From: Bacteroidia bacterium
GTDB taxonomy: Bacteria > Bacteroidota > Bacteroidia > B-17B0 > Aurantibacillaceae
Assembly: GCA_016787445.1 (NCBI GenBank)
Contig: JAEUTQ010000019.1
Location: forward strand, 1 to 52,429
Reading direction: 5' to 3'
Length of the DNA: 52,429 nt
Shown here: piece after piece, positions 15,156 through 25,194 of the stretch
Layout: each line of letters opens with the position of its first letter
How positions within the stretch are numbered: position 1 is the stretch's first letter
The notes under the pieces: generated by a model
The model's input: only the letters and a program-made list of their open reading frames with translations
The model's database searches: none
What the model was told of the DNA's origin: nothing
Position numbers and translations under genes: made by a program

Positions 15156-17647
15156 ATCTATACCAAATAAATACTGGAGTTGAAAACCCTGTGATTCAAA
15201 GTGCGGGGTTCGATTTACGTTTGTATACAGATTACTTAGATAACACTATAAAATACCTTGAGAATGAGACTCTATCAATAAGAATAAAAAAGGAAACAGT
15301 TGGAAGTGAGGTGCGATATTTTCCCGAACCATTTACTACACCAAAAGAAGAAAAGGCGATTGAAATTCTATTTAATGAAAACACAAAATACATTTTCCAT
15401 CAGAAAAAAGATTTTAATTCTAGGGCGGCAATTGATATTGTGGAAAAAAATGAAGATGACAACTACTTTATATTAACAAAGGAAATAAAGGAGGAGGTCA
15501 TTTACTTGAAGCCAGACACCTATCAACTAGTTCAGCAGTCAAAAGCGCTAAAAAATCTAAGACATCGACCTTTAAAGGAACACGAAGCTTTACTTCGACT
15601 GTTTGGCTTCCCTGATAGTTCATTTTGGAATCAGAAAATTTCTTTTAATAACACTTTTGATTGGGAAATACTAACTGATTATTCAAAAGATGGAATCTAT
15701 GAACAACAGGATTTTGTAAAGAAAGCCTTTTACACAAAGGATTTTGGTTTGCTTGAGGGACCACCAGGTTCAGGAAAAACAACAACAATTATTGAATTAA
15801 TTATTCAATTAGTAAAAGAGGGCAAACGTGTTCTTCTTTGTTCCGCAACTCATGCAGCAATTGATAATGTTATTGAGAGGGTAATGGGAAGATACAAGGA
15901 TATCTGCGAAAAAGAGATAGTTCCGGTAAGGATCAGCAGGGAAATTAGCCCTGTAAAAGAGTCCGTTCGTCCTTACTTAATTAAAAACCTCGTTACAACT
16001 TACAAGACCTCGCTGGAAAGGCATTTAAAGGCGCATCAGAAATCTGAAAGTCAAAAGTATTTACTTGAAACGCTTCATAAGGATGATAAACTTATTGATC
16101 AAGTCATTTTAGACTCTGCTAATTTGGTTGCAGGAACAATGATAGGAATATTGCAGCATCCTGACATTAAATCCAACAAACAGGGTGCAAGTTTTGATGT
16201 TTTAATCGTGGATGAGGCATCTAAGGTTACATTCTCAGATTTCATAGTGCCTGCCTTACATGCTAAAAAGTGGATTTTAGTTGGAGATGTAAAACAATTA
16301 TCTCCTTATGTAGAAGATGATTACGTTTCAGAAAATATTTCAAAATTGATTGAAAAGGAGGAACAGGTAAATATCCTAAAAAGATTTGAGCTGCTTAGTA
16401 AGGTAAATAATCCAAAATTTGATGATTGCATAAAAGTATTCTTCACAGATGAAGAACCAGCCAAAGAAAAATTGTATGTAAGTTCCGTTAATACTATAAT
16501 AGACCTTGTGGATATTGATTGGGTTCCTGATGATTTATCTATCGCTAAACTAAACTCCGCAAACATCGTTATTGCGAAGAATGACAAAAGAATTCGAGAT
16601 CTCTTAGCAAAGCACATATTTGTAAAGTCAATTTTCATTAATGGTGAAGCTACCGGTCTTTTGCAAAATTACAGACAATTATATTTCAGATCATCTGAAC
16701 GGTCTCCTGCGTTCAAATTTGATTCAAAGTCAGGGGAGTGGCCTGAAATGGTCGCAAGTCGATTAAATCAGAGTTTCAGCTTCAGAAATGCGAGTGAGGA
16801 ATTTAGCAATATTGATAAAGAGCTTGATTTTCTAATCCCAGATGAACTTAAGGAAAGCATTAACCAAATCAGAAGATTGGTCTTCCCATCAATACTTGAA
16901 CTCCTCCAAAAAGGAATAGGAAAAACGAATTCCCAAAGGAATAACAAGGTAATTAGTGATGGTTTCACTTCTTATGCGAAGTCTACCAGGTTTACCGCAT
17001 TAACTTTCCAACATCGAATGCACCCTGAAATTGCTCAAACATCGAAAGATAATTTTTATTCAGAGTTTAATGGTTTACAATCCGCCAATACAGTCCTTAA
17101 CGATAGAGGGTGGAGGTATCGCACAAATGAACCTGTGGTGAAATGGATTCACAACAATGATTCAAGCGGAAATTCACCAAAAGGGCAAATCATTAATCCA
17201 ACCGAGGTAAAGGATATTGAAAATGAATTGTCGAAATTTTTACATTGGGCTAGTAGCAACCCAAATATTAGTAAAGAAGGTAAAATTATCCCATACGAGG
17301 TAGCTATTCTTTCCTTTTATCTCAACCAAGAGACCTTGTTAAGAATCATGTTGCGTAAGATCTGTAAGCAGAGAAACTTTTCACGATTTCAATTGCCTAA
17401 TGTTCACATATTTCTTTATACGGTAGACAAATTTCAAGGGCAAGAAGCAGATTTTGTATTATTAGGTTTTACAAAATTTACAAAGGCGGCGCATTATAAC
17501 AGTCCAAATAGATTGAACGTTGCACTAACCAGAGCAAGGCACAAATTAGTATTATTTGGCAATAGGAAGTGGTTTGCTGAAAAAGCAAAGTTGAAAGCAC
17601 TAAGAGATTTGGGAAATAATTATAAATCAAGTTTAAAAGCCGGCTAA
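15152..17647 (+). CDS. Superfamily 1 helicase (Dna2/Upf1-like)
   Basis: 831 residues. Motif I GPPGSGKT at 203-210, motif Ia region LLCSATHAAIDNV (228-240), motif II VDEAS (353-357), motif III GDVKQL (about 376-381), motif IV-V region QHRMHPEI (about 624-631), then KFQGQEADF (about 758-766) and NVALTRARH (about 785-793). This order is that of SF1B AAA_11/AAA_12 helicases, which move 5' to 3' on single-stranded nucleic acid. The first 190 residues are unrecognised and may be a recognition module. Neighbours in the operon supply two or three nuclease centres, so a helicase-nuclease machine is likely. Confidence 0.88.
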   Translation: MNLYQINTGVENPVIQSAGFDLRLYTDYLDNTIKYLENETLSIRIKKETVGSEVRYFPEPFTTPKEEKAIEILFNENTKYIFHQKKDFNSRAAIDIVEKNEDDNYFILTKEIKEEVIYLKPDTYQLVQQSKALKNLRHRPLKEHEALLRLFGFPDSSFWNQKISFNNTFDWEILTDYSKDGIYEQQDFVKKAFYTKDFGLLEGPPGSGKTTTIIELIIQLVKEGKRVLLCSATHAAIDNVIERVMGRYKDICEKEIVPVRISREISPVKESVRPYLIKNLVTTYKTSLERHLKAHQKSESQKYLLETLHKDDKLIDQVILDSANLVAGTMIGILQHPDIKSNKQGASFDVLIVDEASKVTFSDFIVPALHAKKWILVGDVKQLSPYVEDDYVSENISKLIEKEEQVNILKRFELLSKVNNPKFDDCIKVFFTDEEPAKEKLYVSSVNTIIDLVDIDWVPDDLSIAKLNSANIVIAKNDKRIRDLLAKHIFVKSIFINGEATGLLQNYRQLYFRSSERSPAFKFDSKSGEWPEMVASRLNQSFSFRNASEEFSNIDKELDFLIPDELKESINQIRRLVFPSILELLQKGIGKTNSQRNNKVISDGFTSYAKSTRFTALTFQHRMHPEIAQTSKDNFYSEFNGLQSANTVLNDRGWRYRTNEPVVKWIHNNDSSGNSPKGQIINPTEVKDIENELSKFLHWASSNPNISKEGKIIPYEVAILSFYLNQETLLRIMLRKICKQRNFSRFQLPNVHIFLYTVDKFQGQEADFVLLGFTKFTKAAHYNSPNRLNVALTRARHKLVLFGNRKWFAEKAKLKALRDLGNNYKSSLKAG

Positions 17648-18762
17648 TGATCACATTAAAGAAATCAGAACAGATTAGTATTTACCAAGTGGAAATGACC
17701 TTGAAAAGAAAAATAAATCAAAGTCCATTTATTGCAATTCTTATGTATGGGTATGAGCAGGGAGAAATATCGGCTGAAATGTTGAGAGGTCATTTATTGC
17801 CAGCACTTCCGATTAAAGCATGCGAGAATTTACTTTCAAGGCTGAATAGCATGAATTACTTGAATAAAAGTCACTATGGATTAACCTATCTTCTAACTGA
17901 TTTCGGTAAAAAATGTGCTGAGGAAAGATCTTTCTGGGTTGGTGAAAAGGGCATATACAATGTTTATACTTTACAGAGTACCTTAATAAATCAGGATATT
18001 ATTAAAACCGAAAAAGTTGATCGTTCAGAAGACGAAAGTACCGCCTCGGCTTCTTATACACCGGAATTTATAAGGGAGTTTAAAGGGAAAACCTTGTCAA
18101 TTGATAAATCAGAAGCTTTCATTGAGAGTATAGAAGGAAAATGTTTTCAACTTAAATCAATTATGGGATCAACTGAAATCGAAAGTAATAATAGCGAAAC
18201 GCTTCTGAAAATCACCTCTAACAATCAAATTCTATTCACAAAGAACTTAATGCTGAGTGAAGAATTAGTAGTGGACGAAATTCTTTCTAATTCCAAATTG
18301 AATCCAAGGGCAAGCATGAGTTTGACGCGAATTAATTTGAGTGACCCATCTAAAAACATGACGGTTCAGCAAGACATTCTTGAGTACGATAAGGAGAAAA
18401 AATTGGTATTGGTTGGGTTCAATAAAAATAATCTTCAATTTATAAGAAATGTCAAAATATCGAGACCAGCATTCAAAAATTACTTGTTCGATGAGATTAC
18501 TCTTGCAAACATACCACATGCACCAAGTGATGAACTAAACGCACAGGAGTGGTACAAGGAAATCCTTATTCAAGGTATTGAGAACTACTTTATGAATGAG
18601 ACTGATTATATAACTTGGGCTACTAATAAGAAAGCAGAAATTGAAAAACATTATAATGTAATTCAACCAAGCCGAAAGGATATTATATCTAAGCTTGATA
18701 AGGAGCCGAATTTGTTTTATAAACTGGCTAAACTTGAAACAATTGATTATTTGAATTATTAA
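17647..18762 (+). CDS. Unrecognised operon protein with a winged-helix-like N terminus
   Basis: 371 residues; family not recognised. The first 95 residues (alternating helices, then GLTYLLTDFGKKCAEE) look like a winged-helix module. The middle (about 150-290) is beta-rich, and the C-terminal 80 residues are helical and charged. It overlaps the helicase stop (TAATG) and its own stop abuts the PLD gene start, so it is translated with both. It may be the specificity or adaptor subunit of the helicase-nuclease set; this is inference from position only. Confidence 0.7.
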   Translation: MITLKKSEQISIYQVEMTLKRKINQSPFIAILMYGYEQGEISAEMLRGHLLPALPIKACENLLSRLNSMNYLNKSHYGLTYLLTDFGKKCAEERSFWVGEKGIYNVYTLQSTLINQDIIKTEKVDRSEDESTASASYTPEFIREFKGKTLSIDKSEAFIESIEGKCFQLKSIMGSTEIESNNSETLLKITSNNQILFTKNLMLSEELVVDEILSNSKLNPRASMSLTRINLSDPSKNMTVQQDILEYDKEKKLVLVGFNKNNLQFIRNVKISRPAFKNYLFDEITLANIPHAPSDELNAQEWYKEILIQGIENYFMNETDYITWATNKKAEIEKHYNVIQPSRKDIISKLDKEPNLFYKLAKLETIDYLNY

Positions 18763-20223
18763 ATGCAGTTAATAGCAGAAATAGAAGTTATAAACGAAGG
18801 GGTTTTCCAACATCCCATAATTCCTAATGGGTATGGCTGGAGGAGTTATGAATATAACCTCAATTCCATTATTGAATCGGGGGAAAAGCGCGTTTTAATG
18901 GATCGTATCATTTTCATGATCAATTCTGCAAGAGAATTTATCTGTTTGCAGTCATTTTTAGTTCAAAAAAGCCCTGTGATTGACGCGCTTGTGGAAGCTC
19001 AAGCACGAGGGGTAAGAGTTTTTATTTTAAGCTCTGTTGAAGCACGATTAAAGGACACGATTGAGGAAGAAAGGGACTTTATTAAGGAAGACTATATCAA
19101 ATTACTTAATGAAACTTTCCGAAACCGCTTTGTTCACCGAAGTGCAGAAAATTTCCATGCCAAATATATTTTAATTGACCCAAAAACTAATCCTAAGGGT
19201 TTTTTGTGTACAAATAACTTCACCCTAAACGGTTTTACCAAGAATCCGGAACTGGCAGTAGAGTTAAGCCCGAATCAATGCGAGGAACTATTTAAAATCT
19301 TTACCTATCATTTTTGGGAGCATTCTTCATTTGAGCAAACGGCCACAAATGAATTTGAGCACGTAAAACCAGCAGGAGTATTTCGATTGGAGAGCTTAGA
19401 GCATGTATTGTTAACTTCTCCAAATTCATCTTTGTCAAACTTGGAACAACAGCTGATTAAGGCTGTTAACTCTGCTCAAAACAGAATTGTTTTAACAACA
19501 TATGGACTCGATAAATCAAATGCATTGATAGTTGCGCTCAAGGAAAAAGCGCGACAATCAATAGAGGTTTCTGTTTTTGTAAGAGATTCTGAAAAATTAT
19601 TCCAAGATCATATAACAGACTTACTCGATTCAGGTATCAAAATATTCCTTCACCCTTTTACCCATGCAAAGAGTCTGCTTATTGATTCAACAGAGGGGTA
19701 CATTTTTACGGCAAATATTTCGGAAAACGGCATGACTAAGGGGTTTGAAGTAGGGGTCAAATTAGATAAAGTTCAAACAGACCTTTTAAATGAAACTATT
19801 GAGAGGTGGAGAGAAGACTATCCATTCAGAGCTCAGAAATCAGCCATTATAAAAGACTTAAATGAAGTTGGAGTTTACAGGGATGGAAAACTAGTAAAAC
19901 GTGCCATCATTGAAGATAAAAAAGAGATTTCAAAAAAAATAACTAAGGTCAATGATCTAGTTCATGCGTTCTTGCAGAAACCAGTAATAAACGATAAGTA
20001 CACAAAGTCATTAAAAACAAAAGTAGTCGCTGAACTGCCGGAATTGCCGGAACAATACAGACAGGGTTTAAATTTTGGAGGCGAGAAATTTCTTGTTCAA
20101 AATATTGAAGAAAGAAAGGGCGTTATTTCTAAAGTTATTGCAGTTTCAAAATCTTTCACGAATGAAGATATTTCATTGATTGAAAAGCATAATGATTTAA
20201 AAATTTACTTTGTTAAAACTTAA
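18763..20223 (+). CDS. Phospholipase D-superfamily nuclease-like protein
   Basis: 486 residues with two intact HxKxxxxD motifs: H132-K134-D139 (HAKYILID) and H301-K303-D308 (HAKSLLID), each followed by the usual Asn/Ser strand (CTNNFT, TANIS). Two motifs in one chain make a complete active site. PLD-fold enzymes in defence loci are mostly DNA or RNA nucleases; no signal peptide or membrane helix argues for lipid work. The C-terminal 120 residues are lysine-rich and unrecognised. It is the last gene of the operon. Confidence 0.85.
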   Translation: MQLIAEIEVINEGVFQHPIIPNGYGWRSYEYNLNSIIESGEKRVLMDRIIFMINSAREFICLQSFLVQKSPVIDALVEAQARGVRVFILSSVEARLKDTIEEERDFIKEDYIKLLNETFRNRFVHRSAENFHAKYILIDPKTNPKGFLCTNNFTLNGFTKNPELAVELSPNQCEELFKIFTYHFWEHSSFEQTATNEFEHVKPAGVFRLESLEHVLLTSPNSSLSNLEQQLIKAVNSAQNRIVLTTYGLDKSNALIVALKEKARQSIEVSVFVRDSEKLFQDHITDLLDSGIKIFLHPFTHAKSLLIDSTEGYIFTANISENGMTKGFEVGVKLDKVQTDLLNETIERWREDYPFRAQKSAIIKDLNEVGVYRDGKLVKRAIIEDKKEISKKITKVNDLVHAFLQKPVINDKYTKSLKTKVVAELPELPEQYRQGLNFGGEKFLVQNIEERKGVISKVIAVSKSFTNEDISLIEKHNDLKIYFVKT

Positions 20224-20257
20224 CTTAACGGCACAAAAAGTTAATTCACCTGTTAAT

Positions 20258-21262
20258 TTAATCCTTAATATCAAATATTTTACGCTCACGGGCTAAAAAT
20301 AACTCTTCAAAAGAAATAAAAGCCTTGCTTAACCAGCCATGGCCGCTTTGTAGATTGTCTTTTTTTATCGAAGGGCTAAAAGCATGAATTGGTTCTCCAA
20401 GCGAAAACAAAATTCGCTTATTATCTTTCCAATCCCATTTTTTTATTTGGTCAAGTATATCTTTGTTTTGAGTTAACCAACGTTTTGATTTTATTTTTTT
20501 AGCCACTTCAATGAAATGTTTCCAGTCCTCAACAATTTCTCGGCTCTCTATTCGAGCAATATAACTTATACCGGGAACAATACCAGAGTGTTCTTTAGCT
20601 AATTTATTCCCAAAATGCGGGGCGAAATAAATTGCTTCATAGAGTTTGCTTGATTCCTTGATAAAATCACAGCAATAAGCTCTCGATTTTAGGAATAAAT
20701 CTAAAGTAGCATGGTCATTTATTTCCCTTGCATAAACTTCTGTAGGATTTTTTACTTTTACCATTTTATGATATTTTAAATACTGGATAAGATTATCGCA
20801 GTAAAGTTTATATTTAGCGCTTTTTCCAATCTTAAGTAAAGTTTGATGAATGCTTTCCCAATTGACATACTTAACACGAATAAGTTCCTTTTGTTTTGAA
20901 TTAGGCGTTGAATTAGTTAAAAGGATTTTCCGTTGACCGGCGTACTTTTTGGATTGTATAATTGGGTTAGAATAATCAATTTTGGCTTCAACAATCCATC
21001 GGCCATGCGATGTTTCGATTTGAATGTCAGCCCTATCTCTTTCATGAAAGGACTCGATTTCAATTTGTATAATTTCTCCATTAATACCAAATAAACTCTT
21101 AAATGCAAAAGGCTGTTCTGCTATAAGGTATCCTAGTGCGGCGGTTAGACGGGTTTCACGCAATTTATTTCCAAAGGAATTAAAAAAGTTATTCACTGAA
21201 TTACCCGCTCTATAGAGGGGTATATTTTCAGGTTGAGTATTTTTTATCTTCTGTTTAGCCAA
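20258..21262 (-). CDS. PD-(D/E)XK nuclease family protein
   Basis: 334 residues. D79 (RADIQIE) and E92-A-K94 (WIVEAKID) make a plausible PD-(D/E)XK centre about 15 residues apart. The N terminus (20-60) is helical, and the C-terminal half is rich in Trp and Lys without known motifs. It is the last gene of the seven-gene minus-strand operon and follows the DUF5131 gene by 9 bases. The neighbouring TcmP and DUF5131 proteins suggest a nuclease cassette inserted into, or added to, the restriction-like operon upstream. Confidence 0.75.
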   Translation of the reverse strand: MAKQKIKNTQPENIPLYRAGNSVNNFFNSFGNKLRETRLTAALGYLIAEQPFAFKSLFGINGEIIQIEIESFHERDRADIQIETSHGRWIVEAKIDYSNPIIQSKKYAGQRKILLTNSTPNSKQKELIRVKYVNWESIHQTLLKIGKSAKYKLYCDNLIQYLKYHKMVKVKNPTEVYAREINDHATLDLFLKSRAYCCDFIKESSKLYEAIYFAPHFGNKLAKEHSGIVPGISYIARIESREIVEDWKHFIEVAKKIKSKRWLTQNKDILDQIKKWDWKDNKRILFSLGEPIHAFSPSIKKDNLQSGHGWLSKAFISFEELFLARERKIFDIKD

Positions 21263-21271
21263 TGCAAATAA

Positions 21272-22027
21272 CTATCTCTTAGGCATATTTCTATAAACTC
21301 TACCATTTAGCCTACAACCCCCCTTAGCATGATGTTTGTGATCGGCAGCAATAGTAGGGTCATTCGGATTAGGATTAAAGGCCGCTTTACCCCATTGCTT
21401 GAAGAAAAACGGAACGTCAGCTTCATCGCATTTCCTTTTAATATCTAGAACCCATTCCTTTTTAATTGGTCTGGCACCATGCCCGGATTCTCCTCCAACG
21501 ATTACCCAATCAATGTTTGTCAAATCTAAACTCGGTAAACCTCCAATAAGGGGTTCTAATGAAAGAAATTTGATATGAGCATCTGTATATCTTAGATGGT
21601 CAATCCGGTCAATAACTCTTTCGTCTTCTACGGAAACACCCATCCAAATATTTTCAGTCCATGTAAGATGGCGATTATATCTCTCTACAAGGTCAGCACG
21701 TTTTGTTAAAACTTGAAATGTGTGTTGTGGACATTGATTCATAACCTTAAAAACCCTTTTTATAAATTCCAATGGTACGTCTTTATGAAACAAATCGCTC
21801 ATTGAATTTACAAAGACTACTTTTGGTTTGTTCCACTTAAACGGCGTTTCAAGTTCTTTTGGGTGAATCCGAAGTTTGAAATTGTCCTTGTACTTTTTAA
21901 TTCCCATTGCATGTAAGCGTCGGGACATAACTTCTGCATAGCAAAACTTACAACCTTGTGAGATCTTAGAGCAACCCGTGGTAGGGTTCCATGTTAACTC
22001 CGTCCATTCTATACTAGATTCCGCCAT
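21272..22027 (-). CDS. DUF5131 (phage Gp37/Gp68) family three-Cys protein
   Basis: 251 residues. The N-terminal three-cysteine motif C19-x6-C26-x2-C29 (TTGCSKISQGCKFCYAE) is the mark of this family, which resembles radical-SAM proteins and may bind a 4Fe-4S cluster. Further family features are NSMSDLFH (about 73-80), TKRADL and VIVGGESGHGARP. The chemistry is not established. It sits directly after TcmP (1-base gap); the two genes are a known pair (three-Cys motif and its partner). Confidence 0.88.
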   Translation of the reverse strand: MAESSIEWTELTWNPTTGCSKISQGCKFCYAEVMSRRLHAMGIKKYKDNFKLRIHPKELETPFKWNKPKVVFVNSMSDLFHKDVPLEFIKRVFKVMNQCPQHTFQVLTKRADLVERYNRHLTWTENIWMGVSVEDERVIDRIDHLRYTDAHIKFLSLEPLIGGLPSLDLTNIDWVIVGGESGHGARPIKKEWVLDIKRKCDEADVPFFFKQWGKAAFNPNPNDPTIAADHKHHAKGGCRLNGRVYRNMPKR

Positions 22028-22028
22028 A

Positions 22029-22868
22029 CTAAAAGAGAGTTAATTGGTCGTCGCTTGACTTTGTTATAGAGCTAAAAAATGTGCTACCCAACTTATGCTT
22101 AGAATAGAATGCCATATAGTATAGCCCTAAACCGGAATCAGTTTTTATTTGTTGTTTATCTACATCCGTTAGATAACTTAATTTCTTCATGTTATTATCA
22201 AATTGGTCGGACAGAAACTTAATAAAGGTTTTCTCGTTATATCCCTTTTCAAATTCTGCTCTCCAATTCTTATTATCCAAAAATTCTTCAATCCTTGTAT
22301 TCTCCTCATCAATGTATATGCCGAAGTTTCTTCTTCCGTCCATCTGAAGCGCTAACAGAAGCAAGATGTCAACCTTATGTGCCGCTAAAGCTTTTATAGT
22401 TGAGAAATTAAGGTTCAAAGAAAATGGATCAACGAAACAGAATATCAAGTTACCTTTTCCATTATTAAAATTTGGGATACTCTTAATTACTGTATCGACA
22501 TTTGCATTCGCGTCTAAATTGAACACCCTAACCGGGCTTCCATTTTTGTGTTTTTCAACTCTTGATGAAAGAGCTTTATATTTTTCAGGATCAAGTTCAT
22601 TGAAAGCATAATAATCGAAGGGTGAGGGAACGGAAAGTGCTATTAATGCAGAAGATTTAAGAATGGACCCTGTTTCTCTGATTTTTGTATAACCTGCTCC
22701 CGAAAACAAATCAATGTAGACAAGATTCCATTTGTTCTTCATGGCCGAAGAGAAAATATTGCAGTAGTGTCCTACGAGTTTATATTTCTTTTCACCCCAA
22801 TTGCCTACATCTGGGGTAACTAATCCGTCATCATCTACGGGTTGTATTGGGTCAAATTTAGCACTCAT
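22029..22868 (-). CDS. tcmP: Three-Cys-motif partner protein TcmP
   Basis: 279 residues. The N-terminal region GNWGEKKYKLVGHYCNIFSS and VYIDLFSGAGYTKI (about 50-63) is typical of TcmP. The DLFSGAG sequence recalls the SAM-binding motif of methyltransferases, and FVDPFS (about 149-154) sits where the catalytic motif of such enzymes lies. It is the partner of the adjacent DUF5131 protein; their joint function is not known to me. It starts 2 bases after the small gene upstream and ends 1 base before the DUF5131 gene. Confidence 0.85.
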   Translation of the reverse strand: MSAKFDPIQPVDDDGLVTPDVGNWGEKKYKLVGHYCNIFSSAMKNKWNLVYIDLFSGAGYTKIRETGSILKSSALIALSVPSPFDYYAFNELDPEKYKALSSRVEKHKNGSPVRVFNLDANANVDTVIKSIPNFNNGKGNLIFCFVDPFSLNLNFSTIKALAAHKVDILLLLALQMDGRRNFGIYIDEENTRIEEFLDNKNWRAEFEKGYNEKTFIKFLSDQFDNNMKKLSYLTDVDKQQIKTDSGLGLYYMAFYSKHKLGSTFFSSITKSSDDQLTLF

Positions 22869-22870
22869 TT

Positions 22871-23212
22871 TTACATCCTTACTTCGATTAATGAATCATA
22901 ATTATAATCATCCTCAGTCCATGTTCCGATCATGGCATAACCTTTTTCATTTCGGTAAATTGTATAGTATATCTTTCCCGCCAACTCTCCATCACAGATA
23001 ACTCTTCCTTGATAGTTAGTCGCGTTTACCTGCTTTAAATTGGCTACATATTTGTAACCCTCCCACATGAACCAAAATGTAATCGAATCACCATTAATAA
23101 TGAACTCTTTTATTAAAGCCGACCAAGCATCATCAATCTTTCCTCGCATGCCTTGAAACGAATTAATTGAAGGAGAAAATCCGTAAATATTTCCACTCAT
23201 AGGCGTTTTCAT
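22871..23212 (-). CDS. Unrecognised small operon protein
   Basis: 113 residues (or 109 from the Met at residue 5). Beta-rich and aromatic-rich, with a GMIG/WTEDDYNYD acidic end and one cysteine; it looks like a small beta-barrel or lipocalin-like module. No signal peptide. Its start overlaps the upstream ATPase stop (ATGA), so it is translated by coupling. Family unknown. Confidence 0.65.
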   Translation of the reverse strand: MKTPMSGNIYGFSPSINSFQGMRGKIDDAWSALIKEFIINGDSITFWFMWEGYKYVANLKQVNATNYQGRVICDGELAGKIYYTIYRNEKGYAMIGTWTEDDYNYDSLIEVRM

Positions 23213-25194
23213 AGTAATAAATCATTTAAACTTCTGCCACCAGTTGATTTGATAGACATATTTAAATTAGCCGGCTTTGCAATTCCGGTACTGTGATTTA
23301 TTATGTCAAATACTTTTTCAAGGGTTCTGTCTTGCATACAAAACTCTGCTAAATCGTTTCCAGTCATTATTTCACCTGCTGCATTCTTTTTATAATCAAC
23401 ACCTCCCCAAGTCCATTTTGTAATTCTAAACTTGCTTTTTGAAAGTATCTTTGTAGCATTGTGCTCCACTTTCCAAATATTGGTTGCCAATTCCAGCTCA
23501 ACCGAATAGTTGTTTCCTGTATTCGTGTATATGTATTTGTCACCAGCAAAGGCTACTTGTGTTCTTGAAATTTTCTTTAATTCCGAGAGTTTGTCAACAA
23601 TTGCAAGTGCTTCTTGAATTTCTTTTTTGAACAAAGGACTTTTGCTGTCGTTGTGTGATGATGGATTAAGTAGCGCCTTTCTGTAAATCCTTATGGAATC
23701 TGTTAATTCGGTTGGTTTTGGAATATTGCACTCATCATAGTATTTGTCAAGCTGATTCAATAAACCTTCCAAATCATCAATTAAACTTCCATCATGAGCT
23801 AACATGTAAGTATGGGGTAAAAGTGTTTTGATAATTGCTTCGCATTCCTTCCTTAAATAATTTCCTGCTGCCGGATAATCCTTACTTTTGAAATGGGCTT
23901 TAGCCTTAGCTAAATTTCCGTCATAGGGAATCAAAATTGGGTAGTCAGGGGTATTTGGATTTTCATCATCCTCAATAAAGAGTTCGAGCGATTTTATTTT
24001 TCCTTTTCCAACTTTTGTTTGAAACCAATGTCTTGAAAGCTCAAACCATTCTCTGTCATATGTAGAAATGAAAAGCTGAAAGCCATCTTCGATAAATTCT
24101 TTCTTGATTATCTCTAATAGAGGAAAACGGTTAGATGTGTCAAGGCCTATGAAAACGTCATCAAGGTATAGAACCTTTAATGAATCTTCTCCGGGATTGT
24201 AAGTTTTAATTGAAGCCAAATAAAGACAAATTGCCAATGAAGAAAGCCGTGCTTCATTCAAAAAGGCTTGATAAAAATCTATCTCCTTTCCTGCGTATTT
24301 TATTTTGAATGAAAGCGTTTCTCTCATCGAGTTGCTCTTCTCATCATAGCTTAAATCAGTAAAGTTTACATCAAGAGATATTTTGTTCTTGAAATGGTCT
24401 CTTAGAAAAACATTCGCCAACTCAAGAACTTTTTTTAGCAAATCAATTATCAAAGTGTTCAAGGCAGCGAGATGTTTTTTTGCTTCAAGGATCTTAAGAG
24501 CATTCATTATTGTCTTCTGCTCCTCTTCGTAATCAGTTGTTGCAGCAATTAATGAGGGTACTGATTCGCGGTCTTCGCTTCCGACATCCATATCACTTAA
24601 CTCCCTTTCAATTTCCGTTAGCCTTTCTTTGAGTTCAACTTCGCTTTTTAATTTATGCTCATAACTTAATGTTGTAAGTATTGTGACGATTGCTTTATAC
24701 TCAGTATATAATTCAACGCTTGTAACTCCACCTTTTGGATCAGTGATACGATGTTCAGATAGGAGTTCCTTAATTAACAAATCAAAAACATCGGGAGTCT
24801 TCTCGTCAGGAATATCTAATGAATGAACTTTCAACATACGCTTGTAATCAAGAAATCCTTTGAACTTGTTTGCCAAAATTACTTTGTTAACTCGGTGATT
24901 GCTTTCAGCATCTGGTAAAGCAAATTTGTATTTGGTTGGTTCCGTTCCATCTTCATCAATGGTAACTTCAATGCTTCCAGACTTGTTTCCCTTTGCGTCC
25001 TCAAATTTATTGAGTGTGAATTTAGTTGCTCCCAAAGAAGATGAAAAGAAATCTCTTAGTCCATTATAGATGGATGATTTTCCACTTCCGTTTTCACCAT
25101 AAATTAAAAGATGGCTCCCATTTGGAATCTTGATTGTTTCAGGTTTTCCAAAGGCGCGAAAATTATTCAGCGTTATTTCAGTAATCCACTTCAC
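23209..25194 (-). CDS. RecF/SMC-like AAA ATPase of the restriction-like operon
   Basis: 661 residues. Walker A GENGSGKS at 33-40 follows a typical RecF/SMC start (ITLNNFRAFG). A charged helical stretch of modest length (about 170-265) replaces the long SMC coil. A signature-like LNEARLSSLAICLYLA (about 310-325) and Walker B VLYLDDVFIGLD (about 339-350) follow. The C-terminal 300 residues are unrecognised and include a possible HEPN-like helical part (about 430-520). It overlaps both neighbours by 4 bases. It probably acts as the ATP-driven sensor or clamp for the methyltransferase-nuclease encoded just upstream. Confidence 0.82.
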   Translation of the reverse strand: MKWITEITLNNFRAFGKPETIKIPNGSHLLIYGENGSGKSSIYNGLRDFFSSSLGATKFTLNKFEDAKGNKSGSIEVTIDEDGTEPTKYKFALPDAESNHRVNKVILANKFKGFLDYKRMLKVHSLDIPDEKTPDVFDLLIKELLSEHRITDPKGGVTSVELYTEYKAIVTILTTLSYEHKLKSEVELKERLTEIERELSDMDVGSEDRESVPSLIAATTDYEEEQKTIMNALKILEAKKHLAALNTLIIDLLKKVLELANVFLRDHFKNKISLDVNFTDLSYDEKSNSMRETLSFKIKYAGKEIDFYQAFLNEARLSSLAICLYLASIKTYNPGEDSLKVLYLDDVFIGLDTSNRFPLLEIIKKEFIEDGFQLFISTYDREWFELSRHWFQTKVGKGKIKSLELFIEDDENPNTPDYPILIPYDGNLAKAKAHFKSKDYPAAGNYLRKECEAIIKTLLPHTYMLAHDGSLIDDLEGLLNQLDKYYDECNIPKPTELTDSIRIYRKALLNPSSHNDSKSPLFKKEIQEALAIVDKLSELKKISRTQVAFAGDKYIYTNTGNNYSVELELATNIWKVEHNATKILSKSKFRITKWTWGGVDYKKNAAGEIMTGNDLAEFCMQDRTLEKVFDIINHSTGIAKPANLNMSIKSTGGRSLNDLLL

